Origin: Clostridiales bacterium
GTDB lineage: Bacteria; Bacillota; Clostridia; Oscillospirales; Oscillospiraceae
Reading direction: 5' to 3'
Assembly (NCBI GenBank): GCA_021205375.1
Contig: JAJPXR010000107.1
Location: 1-14,297 of the forward strand
Length of the DNA stretch: 14,297 bases
The notes below the pieces were generated by a model. That model saw nothing but the letters and a program-made list of their open reading frames with translations. It searched no databases and had not been told where the DNA came from. Below, piece after piece: positions 1-6,104 of the stretch (the first letter of the stretch is position 1; every line of letters starts with the position of its first letter). The position numbers and the translations under genes were made by a program.

Positions 1-52
<52 letters not shown>

Positions 53-254
53 ACAATAAACCAAACAGTTGTGTCTTATTCTACGCTTTGGATAGCGAAC
101 CCACGCGGAGCCGGACCGACTGGGAAGGGGAGTGGTATTGCTGAGAGCATCCATTTCCCTCATGCGGCGGAGCCGCAAAACACGGAGGTCCAGTCTGTCT
201 GCGGGGCGGCTGTGCTCCAAAATGAACTGAGAAAAGAATGGAGGAACCAAAAAC
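53..254 (+). promoter_or_regulatory. Upstream leader of the beta-helix protein gene, with hairpins
   Basis: This gene-free stretch precedes the large secreted protein. It can fold into a long hairpin at 127-159: GGGGAGTGG (127-135) pairs with CCATTTCCC (151-159), with two G-U pairs, and TGCT/AGCA forms an inner stem around a GAG loop. A second short hairpin follows at 163-177 (TGCGGC, loop GGA, GCCGCA). A possible but weak promoter pair, TTGTGT near 70 and GATAGC 16 bases later, lies upstream. Neither hairpin has a T-run after it, so they look like leader structure rather than terminators. I do not recognise a known riboswitch class. Confidence 0.35.
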
Positions 255-3200
255 ATGGCAAAAACGAAAGCAAAACGCCTGTTGAGCTTGCTTTTGTCCC
301 TTGCGATGGTGTTCTCGCTGGCCGTCACGCCTGTGTACGCGACGGGGACCGGGGAGACATCCAGCGAGGCAACAGTGACCACAACAGACGAAAGCGGTGG
401 CGACCCTGCGGATAGCTCCGGCGGGGACACCTCTGCGGACAGCTCCGTCGAGGTGGAGGAAACCACCGAGGAAGCAAACTCTGAGTCTTCCGAAGAGGAG
501 ACCCCCGAAGAGACCACCACCACCGTCGCAGCCATTGGCGAGACTACATATGAGACCCTGTCCGCGGCGTTCAGCGCCGTGAAGAACGGCGAGATCATCA
601 CCCTGACGGGCGATGAGACCGTCACCGGTGCTACCTACAACGGCAGCGGCCTGTATCAGGTCCGCAACAAGGCCGTGACCCTGGACCTGTGCGGCCACAC
701 CCTGACCGTGGACACCACTCGCGTCTTTGGCGTGCTGAACGGCGGCTCCCTGACCGTCAAGAACGGCACCGTGGCCATCAGCGAGGCTGGCGACTACACC
801 CAGTTCAACATCCTGCGCGGGAACTGCTCCTTCGCGGCGGAGAACGTGACCTTTAACGGCGGTGGTGTCGCCTCCAACTTCCTCCATGTGGCGGACGGCG
901 GCGTGGCAACCATTGCGCTGACCAACTGCGACATCACGAACATGGCCGGCGGCTCTGTGGTTTACGACGACGATGGCGCTTCCACCGTCACCCTGACCGG
1001 CTGCAACTATTCCATCAAGCCGGTGAACGGCGTTCTCAACAACGGTGTGGACAACTACACCATCGTTTTCAACGACCACAACATCATTGGCGCTGAATCC
1101 ACCAACTACGAGGCCACCAACGCCCTCTATTATAACTACGTGGTGGCGGACGGCGGCAGCATCACCCGCAGCAGCACCTTGTCCCTGAACAAAAACTATG
1201 GGGATGCCAGCCTGACCGTGAAGGGCGGCGAAATCACCGCAAACGTGACTGTGGCGGATGGAACCAGCATGACCGTTGAGAGCGGCACAGTCACCGGCAC
1301 TATCACCGTGAAGGCCGGCGGCGCGCTGACGGGCAGCGGCGGCGCGATCAATGGCCGCGTTTCCACCTATGGCGATTTCACCATGACCGGCGGTACCGTG
1401 ACCAAGACCGAAGATATCTCCGGGAACGAAGCCGTTTCCGTGTCCTCCGGTACGGTCAACATCAGCGGCGGCACCATCACCGACACGACAACGGCAAGCA
1501 GCAATGAGCGCGCCATCGTCTTTGGCACGAACTGCACTGCCACCGGTACCATCACCGGCGGCAACTTCGTCGGCGTGGACATCGCCCTGCTGGCCCGCAC
1601 CAGCGAGAACAACGGGGTGGTCATCACCGGCGGCTCCTATACCGCCAAAAACAGCCTGTACATGGTCGAGCCTGTGGCGATGCTGGATGAGCGTTACGGC
1701 GCATACGACACGGCGGGCAACACCGCAGTCAAGAGCGTCTCCGGCACCGTTACCATTTACCGTTCCACCCAGGACGACAAAACCGTCGAAGTCAAAGAGA
1801 GCGGCGCAGTCGCCAAGATCAGCGGCGCCTATTACACCTCCATTGCGGATGCCTTTGCAGCGGCAGCGGATGGCGACACCGTCACCCTGGTGGACGACGT
1901 GACCCTGAACGCTTCCCTGGTCTACGAGAACACCGCTTCCGTGACCCTGGACCTGAACGGCAAGACCATCACCTTCGCCTATGACGGGGAAGACCACTTC
2001 AACGGCGCGCCCCTGACCGACGGCGCGTGGGGCCTGAAGGTCGCCAGCGGCGCAATGACCATCGTGGACACCAGCGCCGACGGCACCGGCACTATCCAGA
2101 CGGCGGACGTAAACACCTATGTTGACGTGGTGGGTGCGTCCGGCAGCGCGACGCTGAACATCGAGGGCGGCTCCTTCACTACCAACTCCATCTATGAGGC
2201 CGTGGTGTTCGCCACCGGCTCCGCCACCGTGAACATCTCCGGCGGCACCTTCACCAACAGCGCCACAAGCTACGCATACAACAGCGCGTTTAAGGGCATC
2301 GTCCTGAACGTGGGCAACGGCTCCGGCGCGACCATCAGCGTCACCGGCGGCACCTTCTACGGTGAAAGCCCGGCCAGCGGCGACGACAGCGGCAGCCCGG
2401 AGACTTTTGTCGCGGAGGGCTATATGGCCTTTGTGAATGAGGACGGCTCTTTCACCGTGGGCGTGATTGGCGTTGCCAGCATCGATGATGTGCATTACGA
2501 AACCCTCCAGGCCGCTTTTGACGCGGCTGAGGACGGCGACACCGTCGTTCTGCTGGCAGACGTTACTGAAAGCATTACGGTTGGTGATAGCAGCTATACC
2601 TACACCAAAGGCGAATGGGACGACAACGATAGCTGGGTTGCTACTCCTGATTTCGACTTCACACTGGACCTGAACGGATACAACATCACTGCGGAGAAGT
2701 ATTCTGCCATCATTGTTTATGGCAATGCAGCCCTGACGATTACGGGCAAAGGCACCGTGAGCCAGGAGTATGCGCTATCCACGTGGTGGTGGTACAATAA
2801 TAATGACACATACCGGTATTGCTATAGTTGTGCTGTTAGGAACTATGGCGTCGTGACCATCAACGGCGGAACCTATACCTGCGCTCCCGGCGATGAGTAC
2901 GACGAGTATGACGCTGGCGTAACCTATTACAACGATAGTTGTGCTGTTTGGAACGATGGCGAAATGACCATCAACGGCGGCACCTTCTCCAACAGCCAGA
3001 CGAAAGAATACACCAGCGCCATCTACAACGATGGTGAGTTGACCATCAACGACGGCACCTTCTCCGGCGGCTGGAATACCATTATCAACTGGTACGAAAT
3101 GACCATCAACGGCGGTGCCTTCTCCAACAGCAGCGATGGTTGTGCTGTGATTGGGAACTACGAATATGCGTATATCACCGGCGGCGACTTCACCGCCACC

Positions 3201-4532
3201 GGAAGCGCCTGCACGATTTGGAACGAAGGCTATTCCTACGATTATGGTCAAATAGATATTATCGGCGGCACCTTCACATCTGAGAGCTATGTCCTCTATG
3301 ACAACAGCATCGTGGATGCAGAGGACTACCGTTATCCGGAGGAAGCGTACATTGCCATCTATGGCGGCGACTTCACCGGCACCATTACCGCAGCAGAGGG
3401 CAGCATCGCCGGGTGGTGGATCGAAGGCGGCACCTACGATACAGCCTTTGACAAGGCGTACCTGGCCGACTATTGCCAGCTCGCAGCGAAGGGCGAGAGT
3501 GTTACCGATGAGGACGCACCGGATTATTACGTTTTCTGGGGTGTCGGACAACGGATGGAGGCATCAGTGGGTTCGAGCAATTACCTGATGCTGAGCGTGT
3601 ATCTCATGGGTGCAGAAAGTGATTGGTATGGGATGTACTCTGGTAGCCTTGATGACGTTACTTACGATTACGAAATAGCAATGGAGGGAGACAATGACCC
3701 CGAAAGGCAGGGTTCGTGGTATTCATATGTTTACGTAGAGGATTATAACAGCTATTTCGATTGCTTCGTCGTTTCCCAGTGCATTGACCCCCGGATGATG
3801 ACGCATAAACTGACCGTTACGTTCTATCTGTCGGATGGTTATGTGATTACCTACGAGACCAGTGTCAAGGAATACGCCGAAAAAGTCCTGCTGAGTTGCG
3901 AAGCTGAAGAAAGATGGGATTACGAGACCTCAAATCGGTATTGGACGTTGGTGTCCATGCTGAACTATGGTGCAGCGGCACAGTTGTATACCGATTACGA
4001 GAGTACTAACCTGGCAAACGATGGCTGGGATATGAGGGACATGGATGCTTTTTTTGAGGCACACAACGATAGTAAGGTTACTCAGTACGAGAACTCCTTG
4101 TATACCGCAGAGGATATGAAGGATGCAGAGTTGGACATTATATCAAAAGATAACGACTATGCTGGTGCAAGCCTTTATAGCATGAGCATGTATTTCGATT
4201 ACGATTATACGCTTAAACTGAAGTTCACCGAAACCATTGACGGCACTGATGGAGGCAGCGCTTTCTCCGTAGATTGGAATAATACTCGTAATGGTGTGTG
4301 CTCGGTAGACGGGAACGTCCTCACGATTTCCGGGATGGACGCTGCTGATATGTACAATACTATGCAATTCAAAATAACAGATTCCAATGAAAAAGTAATG
4401 ACGATACGAGTAAATAGTATGTATTACGCATACCTGTTGGCGAGTAGTGATAATGAAAAATGCCGTTTCTTGGGCGAGGCGCTTTATACGTACGCTCTTT
4501 GGGCCATTCGATGGCGGACCGGGGAACAATAA
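255..4532 (+). CDS. Large secreted beta-helix surface protein
   Basis: The 1425-residue product starts with a Sec signal peptide (basic MAKTKAKR, hydrophobic core, likely cut after VYA at about 29). GGAGG at 240-244 supports the start. A Ser/Thr/Glu-rich linker covers about 32-92. Three repeated entry modules of the type 'Y-x-[TS]-[LI]-x-x-A-F-x-A...GDTVxLxxD...LDLNG' begin near residues 94, 522 and 743. Each is followed by short Gly-rich rungs ending in GGTF or GGxY, as in right-handed beta-helix (pectin-lyase-like) folds. From about 1086 the chain changes to a C-terminal region with MLNYGAAAQLY near 1235, a motif I recall from clostridial surface proteins. No catalytic motif, LPxTG or S-layer domain is seen. 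Its likely role is adhesion or cell-surface structure. Base composition falls from about 67% GC (661-720) to about 37% (4141-4200). The next gene's ribosome site overlaps its stop codon, so the two are probably co-transcribed. Confidence 0.9.
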   Translation: MAKTKAKRLLSLLLSLAMVFSLAVTPVYATGTGETSSEATVTTTDESGGDPADSSGGDTSADSSVEVEETTEEANSESSEEETPEETTTTVAAIGETTYETLSAAFSAVKNGEIITLTGDETVTGATYNGSGLYQVRNKAVTLDLCGHTLTVDTTRVFGVLNGGSLTVKNGTVAISEAGDYTQFNILRGNCSFAAENVTFNGGGVASNFLHVADGGVATIALTNCDITNMAGGSVVYDDDGASTVTLTGCNYSIKPVNGVLNNGVDNYTIVFNDHNIIGAESTNYEATNALYYNYVVADGGSITRSSTLSLNKNYGDASLTVKGGEITANVTVADGTSMTVESGTVTGTITVKAGGALTGSGGAINGRVSTYGDFTMTGGTVTKTEDISGNEAVSVSSGTVNISGGTITDTTTASSNERAIVFGTNCTATGTITGGNFVGVDIALLARTSENNGVVITGGSYTAKNSLYMVEPVAMLDERYGAYDTAGNTAVKSVSGTVTIYRSTQDDKTVEVKESGAVAKISGAYYTSIADAFAAAADGDTVTLVDDVTLNASLVYENTASVTLDLNGKTITFAYDGEDHFNGAPLTDGAWGLKVASGAMTIVDTSADGTGTIQTADVNTYVDVVGASGSATLNIEGGSFTTNSIYEAVVFATGSATVNISGGTFTNSATSYAYNSAFKGIVLNVGNGSGATISVTGGTFYGESPASGDDSGSPETFVAEGYMAFVNEDGSFTVGVIGVASIDDVHYETLQAAFDAAEDGDTVVLLADVTESITVGDSSYTYTKGEWDDNDSWVATPDFDFTLDLNGYNITAEKYSAIIVYGNAALTITGKGTVSQEYALSTWWWYNNNDTYRYCYSCAVRNYGVVTINGGTYTCAPGDEYDEYDAGVTYYNDSCAVWNDGEMTINGGTFSNSQTKEYTSAIYNDGELTINDGTFSGGWNTIINWYEMTINGGAFSNSSDGCAVIGNYEYAYITGGDFTATGSACTIWNEGYSYDYGQIDIIGGTFTSESYVLYDNSIVDAEDYRYPEEAYIAIYGGDFTGTITAAEGSIAGWWIEGGTYDTAFDKAYLADYCQLAAKGESVTDEDAPDYYVFWGVGQRMEASVGSSNYLMLSVYLMGAESDWYGMYSGSLDDVTYDYEIAMEGDNDPERQGSWYSYVYVEDYNSYFDCFVVSQCIDPRMMTHKLTVTFYLSDGYVITYETSVKEYAEKVLLSCEAEERWDYETSNRYWTLVSMLNYGAAAQLYTDYESTNLANDGWDMRDMDAFFEAHNDSKVTQYENSLYTAEDMKDAELDIISKDNDYAGASLYSMSMYFDYDYTLKLKFTETIDGTDGGSAFSVDWNNTRNGVCSVDGNVLTISGMDAADMYNTMQFKITDSNEKVMTIRVNSMYYAYLLASSDNEKCRFLGEALYTYALWAIRWRTGEQ
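2961..3131 (+). repeat. Near-identical 36-base beta-helix rung repeat
   Basis: Bases 2961-2996 and 3096-3131 are identical except for two adjacent positions (CA versus TG), 135 bases apart. A more diverged copy lies near 3036. They encode the rung M-T-I-N-G-G-[TA]-F-S-N-S. This points to recent duplication of rung units inside the beta-helix part of the gene. Confidence 0.75.
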
Positions 4533-4537
4533 GGAGG
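4531..4537 (+). promoter_or_regulatory. Strong Shine-Dalgarno for the 43-residue peptide
   Basis: AAGGAGG lies seven bases before the ATG at 4545 and overlaps the TAA stop (4530-4532) of the preceding large gene. It is the best ribosome site on the plus strand in this window. It is the main reason to treat the short ORF behind it as a real, well-translated gene. Confidence 0.85.
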
Positions 4538-4544
4538 TCACACT

Positions 4545-4676
4545 ATGGAAAACAGCTTTTTTGAGGAACCGGAGTTCACGGTAATTGCCTTTTCCTCAGG
4601 TGATGTTCTCTGTGGCTTTTCCGGCGTTGAGGTTGTAGTCGGAACAACGAATGATGAAGTTACGGAAGCTAAGTGA
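4545..4676 (+). CDS. 43-residue peptide, candidate RiPP-type precursor
   Basis: This short gene has a near-ideal ribosome site (AAGGAGG, 7-base spacing) and a stop that overlaps the next start as TGATG. The product begins MENSFFEEPEF, acidic and Phe-rich, followed by TVIAFSSGDVLCGFSG and a C-terminal VEVVVGTTNDEVTEAK. It has no signal peptide or membrane segment and a single cysteine (Cys23). The pattern 'P-E-x-x-V-I-x-F-x-x-x-D-V-hydrophobic...S-G' resembles short clostridial peptides of the form PExxVIxFxxxDVITTSG that I recall as uncharacterised. That likeness is from memory and was not searched. A PqqD-like protein, a kinase-like protein and an exporter with a fused peptidase lie downstream, which makes it the best candidate substrate of the cassette. 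Its 45% GC (60 of 132 bases, hand count) matches the end of the preceding gene, not the GC-rich genes after it. It could instead be a small regulatory or structural protein. Confidence 0.72.
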   Translation: MENSFFEEPEFTVIAFSSGDVLCGFSGVEVVVGTTNDEVTEAK

Positions 4677-5047
4677 TGAAACGTAGACGCACATTCCTCC
4701 CGCTGCTGTTGGCGGCCCTGTGCGCCGCCCTGCTGGTGGGCTGCAGCCCCGCTGACAGCGGGGCTGATGGTTCCGCCAACGCCGCAGCCGCCCAGAGCGC
4801 GGCGGTGAGCGCCGAGGCCGACGCCGACAGCGCGGAGCCGGAGGCGGAGACCAGCGCCGCCCCCACAGAGACCGAAGACAGCGCCGCCGGGGACACGGCG
4901 GGGCTTGGCCCCATCGAAGGCATCGAGATCGAGGTGGGCGAGGCCGAGGAGGTCGGGGAAGGCGAGCTGGAAGCCGAGACCGAGGCGGAGGACTTCACCG
5001 ACGAGGACTTCACCGACATGGAGGTCACTCTGCCCATCATCCCCTAA
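4676..5047 (+). CDS. Small acidic lipoprotein
   Basis: The 123-residue product has a basic start (MKRRR), a Leu/Ala-rich core and a lipobox LVGC with the modified cysteine at 23, so it should be a lipid-anchored protein on the outer face of the membrane. The mature part is low-complexity, rich in Ala, Glu, Asp, Ser and Thr and strongly acidic. It ends in a short hydrophobic tail, MEVTLPIIP, after the repeat DFTDEDFTD. No folded domain is recognised. The ATG at 4676 overlaps the stop of the peptide gene (TGATG), with GGAAG at 4664-4668, so translation is probably coupled. A GTG at 4673 is a less likely start. Local GC is extreme (49 of 60 bases in 4801-4860). Its role is unknown. From position it could be an extracellular partner or receptor for the peptide, which is inference only. 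Confidence 0.85.
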   Translation: MKRRRTFLPLLLAALCAALLVGCSPADSGADGSANAAAAQSAAVSAEADADSAEPEAETSAAPTETEDSAAGDTAGLGPIEGIEIEVGEAEEVGEGELEAETEAEDFTDEDFTDMEVTLPIIP

Positions 5048-5066
5048 ACGAACCCTGAAACGAACG

Positions 5067-5101
5067 GAAAGCCCGGTATGCTGTTTGGCTGCCGGGCTTT
5101 C
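5067..5101 (+). terminator. Intra-operon hairpin, weak terminator or processing site
   Basis: GAAAGCCCGG (5067-5076) and CCGGGCTTTC (5092-5101) form a perfect 10-base stem around a 15-base loop, in the gap between the lipoprotein and PqqD-like genes. Only the three T of the stem are available as a U-tract, so termination is likely partial. Partial termination would give more transcript for the peptide and lipoprotein than for the maturation and export genes. RiPP operons often show a hairpin after the precursor gene for this reason. Confidence 0.6.
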
Positions 5102-5126
5102 TCCCATGCTGCAAAGGAGTTGCACG

Positions 5127-5399
5127 ATGAAGGTAAACCGAAACTTTGTGCTGCGCAAGGTGGGAGGCCGCTGCGTGGCGGTGCCGGTGGGCAGCGCCTG
5201 CAAGACCTTCCAGGGCGTGGTCAAGCTCAACGCCACCGCCCAACTGGTGTGGGAGTCCCTCCTGGCGGGGGACGCCGAGGACCAGACGGTGGGCAAGATG
5301 TTGGCCCAGTATGACGTGACCGAGGAACGCGCCCGGTCCGCCTACCGCGCTGCGGTGGAGCGCATGGCGGAGATCGGCGCGCTGACCCTGGACGAGTGA
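5127..5399 (+). CDS. PqqD-like peptide chaperone (RiPP recognition element)
   Basis: The 90-residue product begins MKVNRNFVLRKVGGRCVAVP and has the family signature in order: two N-terminal beta strands, LNATAQLVWESLLAG near 34-48 (matching the PqqD-type 'LN-x-T/S-x-x-hydrophobic-W-E-x-L'), then a helical part with a sensor-like 'Y-D-V...A-x-x-x-V-x-R-M' and a final ALTLDE. Proteins of this fold bind the leader part of ribosomal peptides and deliver them to modifying enzymes. Length is normal for a stand-alone PqqD/RRE protein. AAAGGAG (5113-5119), seven bases upstream, fixes the start. The stop overlaps the next start as TGATG, so it is tightly coupled to the kinase-like gene. A PqqD-like plus HPrK-like pair also occurs in lasso-peptide clusters, but the lasso B2 and C enzymes are absent here. 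No symbol is given because this is not the pqq pathway. Confidence 0.85.
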   Translation: MKVNRNFVLRKVGGRCVAVPVGSACKTFQGVVKLNATAQLVWESLLAGDAEDQTVGKMLAQYDVTEERARSAYRAAVERMAEIGALTLDE

Positions 5400-6103
5400 T
5401 GGAGACCCGACTGAACATCGCCGGGGTCACGGTGGCGGTGACGCACCGGTACGGCCTCCCCGCCTGGTGTCTGGATGGCCACGAGACGGACGCGGCGGCG
5501 CAGTTCGCCATTTCCGCCACCGAGGACGACCTGCGGCGGGAGTATGACCGGCTGGAGGGCCGGTTTGACCTGGCCGCCTGCGAGGACAACTGCCTGTACC
5601 GCCGCGCTGCGCTGGGGATGCTGGACTATGACGGGTTCCTGCTCCACGCCGCGGCGGTGGCTGTGGACGGCGCGGGGTATGTGTTCACCGCTCCCGGCGG
5701 CACCGGCAAAAGCACCCACGCCGGGTTCTGGATGCGGGCCTTTGGCCCAAGGGCCGTCATGGTCAACGGGGACAAGCCCATCCTCCGGCGGATTGGCGGG
5801 CGGTTTTTCGTCTGCGGCACCCCCTGGCGGGGCAAGGAGCGCCTGGGCTGCGGGGAGATGGTCCCCCTGCGGGGGGTGTGCCTGCTGGAGCGGGGCGCGG
5901 AGAACGCCATCAGCCAGGCGGACATCGACACGGTGCTGGACAGGATTTTTTGCCAGGTGCTGCTGCCGGAGACGGCGGAGCAGGCCGTTCAGCAGTTGGA
6001 CCTGCTGGACAAGCTGGTGAAGGAGACGCCGGTGTACCGGCTGCGGTGCAATCTCTCCCCGGAGGCGGCGCTGGTGGCCTATCGCGGCATGAACGGGGGC
6101 TGA
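5399..6103 (+). CDS. HPr kinase-like P-loop protein
   Basis: The 234-residue product shows a complete Walker A, APGGTGKST (98-106), preceded by LLHAAAV (81-87), then VNGDKPILR (122-130) and GTPWRGKE (140-147). These match the order of the C-terminal catalytic domain of HPr kinase/phosphorylase (P-loop, Asp-containing motif, K-loop-like GTPW motif). The normal HprK N-terminal domain is missing; about 95 unrelated residues precede the P-loop. Such short homologues sit in peptide clusters, and in tailed lasso peptides (paeninodin type) one phosphorylates a serine of the precursor. By analogy it may phosphorylate a Ser or Thr of the 43-residue peptide, which is inference. ATG 5399 overlaps the previous stop and has no strong ribosome site, so it relies on coupling. 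The next gene starts one base after its stop. Confidence 0.82.
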   Translation: METRLNIAGVTVAVTHRYGLPAWCLDGHETDAAAQFAISATEDDLRREYDRLEGRFDLAACEDNCLYRRAALGMLDYDGFLLHAAAVAVDGAGYVFTAPGGTGKSTHAGFWMRAFGPRAVMVNGDKPILRRIGGRFFVCGTPWRGKERLGCGEMVPLRGVCLLERGAENAISQADIDTVLDRIFCQVLLPETAEQAVQQLDLLDKLVKETPVYRLRCNLSPEAALVAYRGMNGG

Positions 6104-6104
6104 C

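Noticed and set aside
71..415. Plus-strand frame of 114 codons overlapping the start of the surface-protein gene
   Set aside because: No ribosome site, no ATG at its proposed start, and it overlaps the signal peptide of the real gene in another frame.
81..2495. Open frame of 804 codons on the minus strand under the surface-protein gene
   Set aside because: It is antisense to a gene with signal peptide and repeat structure, has no ribosome site, and its product is a Gly/Ala/Val/His-rich mirror of GC-biased codons. It is a shadow of the plus-strand frame.
2775..3551. Minus-strand frame of 258 codons inside the beta-helix region
   Set aside because: It mirrors the repeated Gly-rich rungs and has no independent start signal or recognisable product.
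255..4532. Pectate lyase or other polysaccharide-cleaving enzyme
   Set aside because: The beta-helix rungs are recognisable but no catalytic motif of a lyase or hydrolase can be seen; a structural or adhesive role is more likely.
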